Positions 13,799 through 27,407 of a DNA stretch of 64,000 nt are shown here, one piece after another. The stretch lies in the NCBI GenBank assembly GCA_947462335.1, contig OX381714.1, forward strand, positions 35,674,025 to 35,738,024. Direction: 5' to 3'. Under the pieces are notes generated by a model, which was given only the letters and a program-made list of their open reading frames with translations, had not been told where the DNA came from and did not search any database. Each line of letters opens with the position of its first letter. The stretch's first letter is position 1. A program made the translations under genes and the position numbers. Origin of the DNA: Harmothoe impar. Taxonomy: Eukaryota; Annelida; Polychaeta; Phyllodocida; Polynoidae.

Positions 13799-14030
13799 AG
13801 GTCTTTCTGCTTACAGTCACAGAAGCGCCACTGACCAGGTGTAGCAAAGGGGGATCAGAGCCCCACCCCCCCCCCCCCCCAAAAAAAAAAAGAATCATCA
13901 AAGAGGGCATGGCCTGAATGTGTTCAGGTCTTTCTGCTTACAGTCACAGAAGCACCACTGACCAGGTGTAGCAAAGGGGGATCAGAGCCCCCCCCCCCCC
14001 AAAAAAAAAGAGGGCATGGCCTGAACGTGT
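13799..14030. repeat. Tandem duplication of about 105-126 bp with C-run and A-run
   Basis: The sequence from AGGTCTTTCTGCTTACAGTC to AGGGCATGGCCTGAA occurs twice in a row (about 13799-13924 and 13925-14030). Each unit contains a long C run followed by an A run. The copies differ mainly in the lengths of those homopolymers and a short deletion, so this is a young local duplication inside block A. Confidence 0.85.
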
Positions 14031-14976
14031 TTGGGGTATGGAACTAATTATAGGGAGGGAGGAAGTGGAGGCTTGGCAATTATTAATCAAATGTTTGTGG
14101 GGCTAATGTTTTGCAGAATGGAAAATGGATTTGTTTGAATACAAACCTGCACCAAATTAACGAGCATTTGTGAAACCAGTTTTAGAGGTCCTCATGAAGT
14201 AAAGTGAAAATGTCACCCTACTGTGGCTAGGGAAATCCCTTCCACATCAATGAGGGCGTAAAGATGAGATGAGACGTCAGTTTCAGTACTTGGTATCTTT
14301 TATTAATAATAATATTAATATCAGAGTACCAGTCACTAGGGCTCAGTATAGATGGTAAGTCGGTGGTTACTGAGATGGTTACTGATTTCCCTCTAGCTGC
14401 CCGGGGCTTAAGTACAGGTGCCCGGCAGGTAGAGGAGGAGCCCATGTGACCGGAAGTGGATGTAACAGTGGTTTTCATTGGATAACATACATTTGACTTT
14501 TGATTGGATAATTATATATTTATGGCTTTAACATGTGGCGTGCGCTGGACCGCGGATGGGGAGCCTGGGTCCAGTGCATTATGGGTAATAGATTACATAA
14601 TAAGTAGCATGCACACGTGGGGGCTTTGTCGCCCACCTCCAGGTGGCCTCCAGCCGGCTCAAGTGGTTTGGCGGTGCCACACTGATTAAGGGTGTCCAGC
14701 TTTATAGCTTTGTTTGTGTGTTGACAGTTAATCCTTGGGGTCAACATATAGTTCACTTGTTTGTGTATAGGTGACTGGTCGGTGCCTTGTCGTCTGGAGG
14801 GGCTGACAGTTACCTATTGTCCCTGGGATAAGGGTCTGCTTGTGATCTATGGATTAATTATGTGTGGGGGCTAGTTTGCTTGGCTTAATGAGTAATTTAC
14901 GTATGTCTGACGTCTAGGTGTACTTTGATGGACATATGGATTGAAAATATGTATAAAGTATTGTGCGTATTACAAA

Positions 14977-15161
14977 TACCGTATTCGACGTAATAAGCGC
15001 ACAGTGCGCTTAAAAAATTATTCTGGACACCTTTTAGAAGTTAAGAGTTTAATTGGGGTAAAAAATTGAGATATGTTTGGTTATTTCTAGTTTAAAAATC
15101 GCCCCAAAACAGGGGGTGTGCGCTTATTAGGGGGTGTGCGCTTATTACGTCGAATACGGTA
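14977..15161. mobile_element. MITE, 185 bp, with 26-bp terminal inverted repeats
   Basis: The ends TACCGTATTCGACGTAATAA and its perfect reverse complement extend through GCGCAC, giving about 26 bp of perfect inverted repeat. A second GTGTGCGCTTATTA lies just inside the right end. No frame is present. The perfect ends suggest recent activity of an autonomous source elsewhere. The superfamily is not assigned. Confidence 0.8.
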
Positions 15162-15601
15162 ATAATAAATATGAATATTAATAATCATAAATCATAATTA
15201 TGACGTGATATGACGTAATATGACGTAATACAATTGATGTAGGTATAATAAGGGGTTTTGTGGCGTGACACTACACTGAAATGTTTCTTATGCGAACAGA
15301 AGAGGAAGGAATATCATTTTGAGACTAGGTATTTCATGTACATTCTATGAATGGGAAAGGAAGGATGGACGGGACTACAGATAAATATGGAGCAATTAGA
15401 GGAGGTCGATTGAGGGAAGAAGGGAAAAGGTGAGATGTGCAGACTGATTCAATAAAGGAATAGATAACCAGATTCACAGCCACTCAGAGGAAGAAGAGCG
15501 ACTGATTTGAGTTCACTTTAAATGTCAAGGCTGGTCTGTGCGATCGGATATCTGTTGTTGAAAATACCGGATGGAAAACAACATTGGTGTACTTTCAGTC
15601 A

Positions 15602-15717
15602 CTATCCCAGTAGACACAGAACATTGAATCAACATTGAAAAATGGTTGTCAATGTTGATCCAATGTTGATTAACGTTGATTCAACGTTGATTCAGTATTC
15701 TGTGCCCATTGGGATAG
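15602..15717. mobile_element. MITE, about 116 bp, inserted in duplication copy A only
   Basis: The ends CTATCCCAGTAGACACAGAA and TTCTGTGCCCATTGGGATAG are inverted repeats. The interior is made of repeated AACGTTGATTC-like words. Copy B of the segmental duplication reads straight across the equivalent position near 20410 (TTCAGTCACTGTATGTCTG), so B shows the site without the insertion. The element therefore inserted after the duplication. Confidence 0.8.
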
Positions 15718-17300
15718 GTGTGTATGTCTGATTCTGCCTGAGGATATAAGGATTGAAATCTGAACATATGCAATACAATACAGACTGATTATAGTTTATT
15801 CAGAGGCCCGGGGAGTTGCCATAGACTTCCTCTAATTGGCCTTTGAAGCAAACGGAAACATATACCTCCAGGGTATTAGTTCTGTAGAAACTAGACCTGT
15901 GCTTAATGTAATATGTTATTATTTGAAGAGCTATGTCTAGACATGGACATGTCCTTTGTTAGGGGAAGCTCTCTCTTACTTCAATGAAAATGAAGTGAAA
16001 GTATAATCAGGTTTATATCTGACAGTTATACGACTTGAAGCTTGAAATTAAGATTTAATTAGTATTGTGACAATGTTGTTACAAATTGTTAAATGAGTTA
16101 TTGTATGGCTATGATAAAACATATAATCCTTGTTTCGACTTTGGTTTTTCTAAGTAAACATACGTGTTTGTAGTATTTAGATATCAAAGCTGTGGTATAT
16201 CAGGAACCTAGCCCATAAGGGCATTCAATGTCTCACACCCATTACATCCTAGCCTCCCCCCCCTCCCCAACTATTAACTACTGTCCTGAGATCCTGTGTC
16301 CCAACGACTTTTTCTCCTTATCCATGGCACGTGTGACGACTGCAAATTGGTGACTACAATAAGATGTTGAGCACCTCAAAACAGCGGATGTTCTGGGTTT
16401 TAGTGATCGACAAGAGTAAATGCAATGTCTCCTCTATTATAAGTTAAGGTAAGTAGGAGTAGGGAATGGGGAGTTGGGCAATTGGGAAGGTGGGGCCTCC
16501 TGTCTGGTTTGATACCAAGCCTGCACCAGCCCCCTAACCCTGTATACTGCAGTACATCTTACATCCACTCCCACCTACGCCTCAGGCTGAAAAAAGGGCC
16601 AGTAGTGGCTGGCTGAGGCACTCACTCCTGCTCATCAATTGCTCTCTATGACTCCTCGGCATGTCACTGGGTGGTTGGCTATGCACAAATCTCATAAATG
16701 CCTGTCAGGCCTCATGGCAGCCGGGTTATTGATCCATGATAAGAGGCTTTCTCTGAGACAAACCCTGGCAGGTTTGCATCAGGTTTATCTCACCTGACTA
16801 CTACATTAATACACCTCCAGTGTGGGAGGTGGAGGCTTCAAATAACTTACAAAAAATAAGGCTAAACGGCGGGGAAGAAAATACCCTTAGATAATGGCCC
16901 ATCCAGGGGTGTGATGATTGAGCCAGATGACTGGGGGAGGGGGGAGGACTGGGATAGGGGAGGGGCACTGTGCAGGCGATTACCATCGATGCATAGGACT
17001 TTTATTTATCACAGTATGTACATGTTCTGCGTTAAAGAGCTATATATAGAACACATGATATGGTATATTACACAGTATACATGTCACCTTGCGTCATGAT
17101 CTATACCATCTATGTACATCCATGAACATAATGTCTGTCAGTTAGGCAAGACCGAATGATTTATGTTCTATGCACAGTTGTTCATGTGCAAGAAATAACC
17201 TAGCTATATGCAATGCATTCCAATATGTTTGACCATAGAAGGGAGCACCCCTTTATTGCTATTTTGATGTATACCCATCCTCTGACGTCACATGCACAAT

Positions 17301-18229
17301 TTGGTTCTCACATATTCTCAGCTTTCTACCGAATAAAATATGTTTTACTGTCTCGGGATTTAAGATGTGCCTCAAAGAAAAATGATCATCATCGCAATAA
17401 CTTAACACATGCATACATATGGATATGTCATGGATATACTGCTGTGAAATATATCAGGTAGGAGAAGATACATGCATAAGAATAGTCGTTTTGCAACATT
17501 TCAGAAATGTTCTGCATCGCTCCCAATTATGGCCAGAAGTTGTATGGCGTTGATAACGTTATTTTGACGTAAAGTAATATATTTTTGTTAGCTGGGTTGA
17601 TGTTACAGAAGAACGTGCTCGTCTATATGAGTTTATATATACGGTGCATAGAACCATTCTCAAAAAGGGTACTTAATTTCCCCATTCGATATTGTTCGTA
17701 TTCCACTGTATTCCAGATTAAGAAAACAGCACTGGACTATTAGCAACAGATATATACCGCAATCAACCAAGCAGCATTATAGCACCTGTCATGTTATGCC
17801 ACTCTAAACGATATAGGCCTCTCCAAGTTAGCTTTTTGGGGATTAACAGGCTTTGTTTGTTTGCGATTTTCGTAAAAAGCATGATTAAAAATGGGAAAAT
17901 ATGGGCATATTTGGTATCAATTTGGCGGATGCAAGGAGCTTGAGAGAATAAGCATATTCACAACGTTTGCTGATCAATAATTTCATGATTGCTGAAATAT
18001 GAATTTATTTTGCTGAGGATCCACGTTTACCCACCCATTAATTTTAGTCACCAGCAAAAAAGACATAATATAAAATGCGTCCTCGTCATATTTGTCATGG
18101 CTTGGTGATCAGAAACAAGTTTATTTTTCGGAGTAACCTGTAAAATGATGAGGATTTCCAATATCGGCGGGTTATTTGTATACAACATCTCATCCTGAGT
18201 GCTTCCTATTTTCGAAACCTACTTGCAAA
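17301..18229. other. Spacer between duplication copies A and B
   Basis: AT-rich non-coding DNA. I found no clear match to either copy and no gene. Confidence 0.5.
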
Positions 18230-18647
18230 TACCAACCAATACCCAATACCCGGGCCCCTCACCCTGCATAAAGATAATGCATCAGTAATAATGAAAACAC
18301 AAAATGCGGAGACTATAGTAGGGTCTTTGAGTTGGAAATCTGAGATGTTCCCTGTTAATACTTGAGAACTAGGCGGTAGTTATGTGAAAAGGTTGTTTGG
18401 AAAAAAGGGAAATGAAACATAAAATTTATAGGGTGAATTGAGGCAGACGCAGATGTCAGTGATGAAATGAATACATATATAAAGAATCTGGGTCGAGGAT
18501 TTGATCATTTCTTAAGAGATGAAAGAGAAGAGTTGGTGAATATGAAAACACAAGTCCGATCATCTGAAGAATTTGAGATATATAACTTCATATGTTGGAT
18601 AGGAAAGTCTTGGAGGTAACTCTAGAAAGATTCAAGTTCCTTATAGA

Positions 18648-18648
<1 letters not shown>

Positions 18649-18720
<72 letters not shown>
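18649..18720. repeat. (AG)n microsatellite
   Basis: About 36 uninterrupted AG units. A simple repeat inside duplication copy B. Confidence 0.97.
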
Positions 18721-18722
<2 letters not shown>

Positions 18723-21267
18723 GGCATGGCGGGTTGAGGTCCTCTGAATCAAGGCTCAGACTTAAAACCGGTCCATTTAGACATTTCAGTGACACAGACC
18801 GGGACACGACTTACTGTAATTAGATTATGGGCATACACATGTTCACAATTCCCACTGGAGGCCTATTATTGTTGGATGTTTGGGTGTGGGAGTGGCAATG
18901 GGGTGATGATGGGAACGATGGCTTCAGGTGGATAAAGAATATTGAGAACAGCTCCATGGTTAATGAGCTTCTTCTTTCACATGTTCCTCTACTAAAGTGG
19001 CAGTCATTCCCTAACAGTTAAGTGTTGTCAAGAATAGTTAATGTAATTAATTGTTGCTTTTTTATCATTAATATTTGCTTAATTGCAGAATCTTCTGGGT
19101 TTAATGAAGTTTTATGTATCTAAAGGTGTTATCGTTGATAGAGATTCTGACTTGCACAAATGAGACAGGAAAAACACCTTATATCAACGGCTAAGTAAAA
19201 TAGGTGACGATAGAAGAGATGTTTTATAGCAGTTCTAGTGTTCTAGGTATTCAGGGTGGACGTGGGAAAGAATGCATAGCAAATAGACCTTTATTTTCTG
19301 GGTGTCTATAGCCTATGCCATTTGCAGTGCATTGTCTTACATGAAGGGTTCAAGCATGAGAGTATCGCTAGTCACAGTTGACACGGGCGTATAGATATGA
19401 AGCTTCAGTTTATGGACCCTTATTTTGTCACAAGGACAATGTTAAATTCTAGTTTCGTGCAGTAAAAGTGGAAATTCAGTAAAGACGAGGTGAACGCCAC
19501 GCGTACATTGACTAATAAATGGAGGTACAAACTATTGATGATGGACAAAGGTGTAACCTTTTAAGGCTTTTGTGGAGTGTATCAACAATTAACATAGGGT
19601 CGATATGATGTCTAAATGCACCACTGGCGAGTCACAAGCCAAGTCTGCATTTAGGCATGCTGACGAGAAAGGGAATAATGCATTAAAAAGAAACTATGAG
19701 ACCCTGCGAGGATTAATGGAAAACAAGTCAGTAAAGGATGTAAGAGGAGTGCAGACCAAAGAAGTCTGTTCTGTATGAAATCCTTTCTGGCTCCGTAGTG
19801 AAGGAAGGCAGGCTTTCTTTACACAAACCTTTGATTAATGATATTAGAATCGAGGCCTGGGGGGTTTCTGTTCTGTTTTTACTTGAATATAGAAGAATTG
19901 TAGTGAAATGTCTGAGGCGGGGTGTAGATCATCCACAAGACAGGATGCAGAATAGAGAGAATATCTTTTTGTTCTTCTCACTTAGAATTATTATAGAGAC
20001 TGTAGGTCCTTTATGTTTCTCTTTCATTACACTGTACAAATTATTTGTTTTACAGTCCGGAATATGTCAGTATGGCCAGCGGTATGGCCAGCTCCTTGCG
20101 GCGAGAAATCAATAAAAAGAGGATAGCAAAAATATTAATAGAGATAAAGAATGGTAATACAATCAAGTCATCAATGCATTATGTATAGCCTTCAGAGGCT
20201 TGGTCATGGGCGTGTCAGTTTAAATCTCACCACAATAGCTACCATTAAAAGCTCAAACCGCATACTCTATCATGACAGAGCGAATTAAATTGCTGTATAA
20301 TGTGATTGCTCTATCCGCCCACCTTAAATGTTGCATGGCTCGAGGCATTGAAATGCCATTGTAGAAAATGTCACCAAGATACTCTGTAGCATACATCCCT
20401 TTCAGTCACTGTATGTCTGATTGAGCCTGGGGTTATATTGATGGAAGTGCGAACACAGAGGATACAATATGCACTAATTACGACGTGGTGAAAAGCCCAA
20501 GGGAGTTGCTGGTGTTTTAGTCTAATTAGTCTTTCCATTTAGAGGAAATGGAACATAATATACACATCTTTAGTAAGAAGAGTTGAGACTGGATTATTCT
20601 TAATGTGATGTGTTACTCTTTGAAGCTACATAGCGGTAGCTAAGTATGTCCTTTGTTGAAAGAAGGGCCTCTGATTTCAAAGACCTAAACGTACCTAAAG
20701 CTCATGTGTAACACTTCTGCCACGCTGGGCTTCTATCTTGATTAATCATATATGGATCGTCACAATGTATTATCTTAAGATGACTATCAAATGTCTTTGT
20801 ATTTCTACCATTTTGCTTATCTGCTTATGTCTATATCACTATATTTAAGGTTGGATTTCTAAGCATGCGTTATGTATATGGTAATCTGGTACCACAAGGT
20901 ATTATCTACAAAACGAAGGTGTTTATCGTTCAATCTAAGCTGACATCCCTTGCTTTATCCCATAGTCACTTTATCATACACTTATCATATGTTGTGCACC
21001 ATGGCCCCACTTGCAACCACTTCCCTTGTTATCCATGGGACGTTTCAGGACCGTAAAGTGGTAACCACCATAAGATGCAGAGCCCTTCTACAAAACGGAT
21101 GCTCTGGCTTTTAGCAAATGCGGTGTCTCCTCCATGATAAGTTAAGGTAAGTAGGGACAGGGAGGGAGGCAGTGAGGGGATGGGGCCTCCCGTCAGGTTT
21201 GATACTAATCCTACTAACCCAGCCTACTGTCTATGCCCCCACAAATCCACGCTATTCCCATCCACCC

Positions 21268-21495
21268 ATAGTCCTGTAACTGTCAGATAGTGCCTTAATC
21301 CAGTATGTCATTGTTGTCATGATGCATTCATGCAGCCCTGGTGAGTGACTCTGCAGTGTAGCATTCATACATCATGCTGAGTATGTTTGGTTGATACACT
21401 CCCGAAGAGTTACTATGACTCATGCATGCTGGATTCATGCATCATACAGATGAATAGAAAAACACATTTAATCACTGTGCTGCCCTTAAAGGGCC
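21268..21495. mobile_element. Small dispersed MITE, copy 2 (in duplication copy B only)
   Basis: It shares CATGATGCATTCATGCAGCC, the GGTGAGTGACTC word and the right end GTGCTGCCCTTAAAGGG with the family described at 9429. Copy A has no such sequence at the matching place near 16577, so it inserted after the duplication. The left boundary is uncertain. Confidence 0.55.
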
Positions 21496-22200
21496 AAGGC
21501 AACAAAAAGGGCTAGAAGTGGCTGGCAGAGACACTCACTCCTGCTCATCTATTACTCCGAGCAACTCCTCTGCATGTCACTGGGCGGTTGGCGACCAACA
21601 CAACGCTTAATGCCTGTCAGGCCTCCTGGCAGCCGGTTATGGAGCCATGACAGGAGGAGTTCTCCAAGGCATACCTACCCCTGCAGACAGGTTTAGCATC
21701 ACTTTATCCCATCCCCCTACTTTATTAATAATCCTACAGAGCTGGGGGATGGGAGTCACTGCACCTAACTTCATGACCAAAGTGTAGAGTCAAAGGTATC
21801 ATGTACTGGTGGCAGGATAGTGGAGGAGGGGTGTTCTCTGTGGGATGTCATCATTTATTCATAGACTGCATGGTATGTATGCGCTGTATTAGCTATCATA
21901 TAGGCCACTTTCTATAGAGCAAATGAATGGTGATAGTGGTTTATGATCAGTGCCATTTATCTGCAGTCTAAAACCTAGCTAATGTCTGTCAGTACCCAGT
22001 AATACCCAGACTGAATGATCAATGATGTTCCATCTCCAGATTTATGTGTGCCATAAACAGAGCTATCTGTGTGCAATACCTTCTAAAACTCATCATAGAA
22101 GAGACTGGTTTAGCCTTCATTGCTGTTTTATTTTTTATCTGTTCTATAATGTCACCTGTACCGTTATGATTATTCTCATCCATTCTCGTTTTTCTGGCCA

Positions 22201-25200
22201 AATATGATACAGTTTGTCGCCAATTCTGAAGATTGGATAGGCACACATGCATCCTTAACAGCCACAGTTATGATACTACCACTATAATAATGATTCAATC
22301 TCACTCCCAGTGTATACCACTGTATACTGAAGAACTATATAAAAATAACCAGTGGCACTAACTGCAGGTGGTGTTCTCATGCAGCTAGTCAACAACCCGT
22401 CACTGTCCATCATATAGGCATATACAATATAGTAAACTTTGACAGATGGGAGACGGATGAGCGTTCCTCAGCCAGATCACCTGCAATAAGAATGATGAAT
22501 TTCTAGAGGTTTGCATTAGCGATATGTGATCTAGCACTGGCATATGAGTTAATCAGGTGATATTTGCACCACATTCTCTGCTTTCATGCTATTGTTTTAA
22601 ATACACCCCTTTAGTATAAAAAGCTGGACTACTGATCCTTGTCCCACTTTAAGTCATACTGTTGACCCAGTGACAGTTGCGCCTTTAACTTCTCTTGCAC
22701 TTGAACCCTGTCACCAACAATGGTCAGCCCACCCGCCTACTCTACCTTGGGAATGTCTAAGTGGTATTGCCTTAATCAAGGTATAAAGGTGTTGGTGCAT
22801 ATGGATTTGCATGCTGGCAAGGCAAGGGAATTATTTAAAACATTTCTCTTCTCGGTCCCCGCCATGCACCGGTATGTAAGCCATACATCATGCATGATTG
22901 TTGCTGGCAGGGCAACAACTCCCCAGAGTATTTGATTTATGTCATGCTTTTATATGTCTATGGCCCACCTCCCCTCATGCTTTATGCATTCTCACACCCC
23001 ACAGTTGGGCCAACGCTTCTTTCCTTGTCTGCTGCCTAGCACCATTGAGCAGGGAAAGGTCTCTCTGTCTGACATCTGCCATTGCTGTGAATTCACTGCA
23101 TATGTCATATGATAGTATTCATTGTTGCCACTTAGGATAGAAAGTGCTGTGCGCTGCTTGTGTATGAAGCCTCTGTGTGAGCTGTACAATGCTCTATTAC
23201 TAACGCGTCCATCATCATCTTCCATATAATTATATTCTAGATAAATAGTTAAGTTATATATGAGTTAAGTAATCTACATACACACTAGGGAAGTTCTGGT
23301 GAAGATCTGATCTCAGATCAGCAGTGGGATCAGAAAGCTACATTACATTTATTCTAACTGTCTAATGGACTTACCTAGATCAAAATTATGAAAACCCGTT
23401 TGAGGGAATCCCTTCTCTCACGGAACAACCTATTATGACTCAAGTTTTAAATGGAGGGACAGTTAAGGATTCAAACATATTCCGCTCCTCTTTGTTGTGA
23501 TCCTCCTTTGGCTATTCGACTACACATAGACATTAGTGAGCGTCAACAACGCTTTCAGATCCAGGTATATTAATGATGCTGGGATCTCCCTACAGACTCT
23601 ATTTACAGTCCGGAATCCCAAGAGACTGGCAATGATAGACTCCGCCTTCGGAGTCAGGCAATTCTGACCATCTTGGAGGCTGCCTCTCAAGGCTCTAGCA
23701 TCAAACTGACGCTTACTTTCTTCCCGATACATAACATACTCAACTGACACCATTTGCAGAATTCTGCACCTCGAGTTATCATGCCTAATTATATATACAT
23801 AATGGGAATTCAAACTTAATGTTCATTGATTCTATGTAAGTCTATCGGTGCTTAAGCAATACCTATACTTATAATTCATGATGATTAGAGACGACAGCAA
23901 GCTGCAGAAGTAATTTATCTCCACAAGCTACATTCACCACCATGCATTCCCCAAATAGCATTCAAAAATGATGGACTGATTATCTTGGCTATATCCTGTG
24001 GAGTGTTTCCATGTTAGATGAGCAAAAGGAGTAACATTTAACAGAAAATAAATACCACTCTGATAAAACACATTTTTATAGTTTGTTCTTCTAGAAACAC
24101 CTTAGAACCAGCTGATTCCATTCCTCTGCTATACTCCCCTAGACATATAACCCATACACTGACACGAACAGCAGAAGAAACAACACTGAAGGAACCCCAT
24201 CTTAGTGGCAGCAATCCACCCAAAGTACAAAACCTTGTACACACTGTGGCTTAGCCTAACAGATGCAGCTGGGTTGTATGGATGTAGTGTGTTGTAGAGT
24301 CACCCTCTGGGGAGGGAAGACTGTAGAGGTGTATACGTGTACACGCAAAGGGTGTGCACATACAATGAGAGTGGTCTGGCAGGAGGGGAGGAGTGCATTT
24401 AGTAGAGGTGGTTGTGTTCATAGGGTGAATCCCCAGGGGCATTTTTCTGGCAAAGTTCCAATGGAAATGTTATGATTACAAGTCTCGTGCAAATTGTCGA
24501 AAAAGCAATATAAAAACTAAATTGCCACAATTTCGCAACACGGAAGTACCATACGTATATGCCAAATGGGAGATATGGTAGAGTTCTGCCATCACAATGA
24601 TTTTCTGGTGCCATGTTTCTAAATGGAAGGGGAATTGAGATTATGGGATAAGTGAGATGAATTGGGCTGCCTTTTCCTATATCTCATATATTATATTCCT
24701 AACTGGTTTCTTATTCAGCTTACATGAAAAAGACTTCACCGATATCTCTAACATTCTGCATGAGGAAGGCAGTCCACACCAGACTTCAGAGAAAGCTTCA
24801 TGTGCACTCACTAATAAATTATGCAACTTTACAGAATATGAATAATGTTACCAAGTATTTATATACCACATGCACAGCTGACTGAGCATACAACAAATAT
24901 GATTGACATGACTGGCAGTAGGAGGGAGCCTCGATCACTGTAAGACATGATATTTTAACATAATTATTTTAAAACCAATGATTTTAAGTGTAAATTGCAA
25001 GTTCAAATTGACTCTAACTTCAGGTCAATTAAGTTAAAACCCCGTACATGAAATCTGAATTATCAACCTAATTTGTACAGTACTAAAATTCAGAAATGGG
25101 GCTAATAGTGATGGACAGATAATTACAGTTCAGCCAAACACAGGAAAGGGATATTCAACAGCTACACACTATATAAATCACCGATACATATACAGTCAAC

Positions 25201-27186
25201 ACCACTACACCCAACCCCGGCTCCAGTACCCTCAGTCTAGATAGCCTTTTGCCCCCACCAAAGGCCATATATACATGGAAGTGGGTTGGGATATAAAGTG
25301 CGTGTTTTATGGGGATTTTTCAATAGGACATGCATCCCTAACACCCTGCATCTTCCCATGGCTGTAGATGGCCTGCCAGACTGGGGCTGGCCCACGCCGA
25401 TAGGGACCAATAACCAAGGCCGGACGTGGGAGCGCAGACGCCTGTGGCAGATAGCACTGCCTCCTTTTCATGTTTCTTTTTTCACTGTGTGTTACTATCG
25501 ATATTTTCTTCTGTGGAGGATTTTCAGGTTACAATGATATATACAGATAATTAAGTCATTTGATTGAGTTTAGCTTTTTGCCCAAATCAATTAGTTTTAC
25601 TGGATCACCTCAGGGATATAGAAGCGAACATAAAGAAAACCGGTGGCTTGATTTAGATATATCATACGGATATTGACTTGAATATGCCTTATAAATGGAT
25701 TATTAGCATAACTATAAGAGATAAGTTATATTATAAATATGACTTGTACATCGCTGGGTGAATATGCCTTTTAACATACCTACTACGACCCCCCCCCCCT
25801 CGTTATAAACTTGAACCAAAGAGTGAAATATTCAAATGATACCATCGGGCAAGCACCGGACCTTATTTAAAAGTGTACATTTACTAAATGGATTGACACA
25901 GCACTAATGGAGGGTATATTATATATTAGCTTGTTAGAGCATATGAAAATGGACCTTAAAAGGCTTGTGACGTTGCCACATGAGGGAGTGGAAAATTGCT
26001 TTTTCCTTTTAGCGTTACACACAACCACCACTGCCCAGCGAGCTATGCAGATGAAAAGGATTTCGTATAAAGAGACTATGCTGCCGACTCACCTTTAATG
26101 CTGAACGCAATAGAACAGAACCCATTACAGACTGCGTCTTTTTTTGTTTTGTTGATGAAAGCTTTTTGGGAATAAAAAGAAATTAAAGAGCATAATGACA
26201 CTGAGAGGATATATATATATATATATATATATATCCAAGAGGGACCACCGGTGCAGCTGGGAATATGCACTTGGGTAAGCTAAGTGACCATTCCCGGTTC
26301 TTTCTTGTGCTAAATGACTGTGTATGAACCCAGGTCCGATCTTGGCCTATCTAGTTAATGAGCCAGTTACCCCAGTGCGGAGCCCACCCTCCCTCAACAC
26401 AACCCGTTAATAATGAATACTAGGGCCCTGTAGTAGAGGAAGGCACGCACCATCCATTGCATTTTAATGTCACTGCCATTTTACCTCCTACTTTTTGTTA
26501 TTATTTAGTCCTGCGCCGTGGCTATTTCGAACACTATAAGAGCCAATCATATAACCCCACATTTGTAACATGTCGAATGCACATCCATTTTAATATTTTA
26601 GTTATCCATCAATATCTATGTTTTGAATATATTTAGTTTTTACACTCTTCTCGTTCGTGTCAATCTTTTGTTCAATTAGGGCTGACAATGCAGTACATAC
26701 GAGGACATCTAGGGTTCCTATAATGCCAACTGCAGTGGTCTATATACTGGCATCAGATCTATTACAATGTATTCCTCTCATGCCCCAGTCCTGTAGTAAA
26801 ATCGCCACTTCGTATTTTATTCCCCCCCCTTGTGGATGAACAGCAATGTTCCATTCTATCCCTCCTCATCTCCCCAATTCTTCCATCTTATCTAATTACA
26901 TCCTGAAGTGTCGGTGCCTTTCTAACGTTTTACCCAACTTCAAAGTCTGGTCCCTGTGTCTAATTAATATTTACTGGCTCCCCATGTGTCTGCTTCTCTT
27001 TCAGAGCTTTTTGAGCTGCTCCCCTCACACTGTGAGCTAGTTTCTGAATCTGATGTGCACCACAGGAGTCCATTCTAAGTTGGACACCTAATTTGGGGCT
27101 ATTGTAGCAAGCCTGTCATCATACCCTTCATTATGTATGGGGCATGTATTGTTCGTCTGGCTTTGGAATATTTGATTTTCCTTTGG
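22201..27186. other. Non-coding DNA, no gene recognised
   Basis: AT-rich DNA with short frames only. It includes a (TA)n run at 26210-26234 and a C run at 25791-25799. One GAGCTGCTC lies at 27013. No exon with paired splice sites could be supported. Confidence 0.5.
26210..26234. repeat. (AT)n microsatellite
   Basis: A pure AT dinucleotide run of about 12 units. Confidence 0.95.
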
Positions 27187-27407
27187 GTTAACTCTTTATG
27201 ATAGCCTGTTGATGATGGGGAATATGAGTATCTCGCCATGATGCATGAACGCGGTACTGGCGAGCAAGTCACTATCATTGTGTTGGTGCATCATGCCGAG
27301 CACACAGTATGAATCCCGTAGGGTTGGCATGATATGTGAATGCAACATTGCCTAATGAGAACAAAGGGCATCGCACATTAGAGTACTATGCGGCACTTAA
27401 AGGATTA
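27187..27407. mobile_element. Small dispersed MITE, copy 3
   Basis: The ends TTAACTCTTTATGATAGCC and GTACTATGCGGCACTTAAAGG are imperfect inverted repeats. The interior shares CCATGATGCATGAACGC and GGTTGGCATGAT with the other copies listed at 9429. Boundaries are approximate. Confidence 0.55.

Larger units (their letters stand above)
12830..17300. repeat. Segmental duplication, copy A
   Basis: This block aligns collinearly with copy B at 18230-22200. Matched pieces read by eye: 12830-12960 with 18232-18370, 13570-13690 with 18777-18900, 15719-15990 with 20400-20670, 16310-16500 with 21030-21200, 16590-16840 with 21500-21770, and 17110-17300 with 21960-22170. Spacing runs from about 5.4 kb at the left to 4.7-4.9 kb at the right, explained by insertions and deletions. 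Matched pieces look roughly 65-80 percent identical, so the duplication is old. No convincing coding exon lies inside. What is duplicated may be intron, regulatory DNA or a decayed gene. Confidence 0.75.
18230..22200. repeat. Segmental duplication, copy B
   Basis: The collinear partner of 12830-17300. It lacks the copy-A MITE at 15602-15717 and carries its own insertion at about 21268-21495. Both copies keep a TAAGTTAAG word directly before GTAAGTAGG (A at about 16441-16458, B at about 21140-21157), which resembles a plus-strand splice donor, but no open frame leads into it. Confidence 0.75.

Noticed and set aside
18433..18615. A 60-codon charged frame on the plus strand in copy B
   Set aside because: It looks helix-like, but copy A has no corresponding frame and no splice sites flank it.
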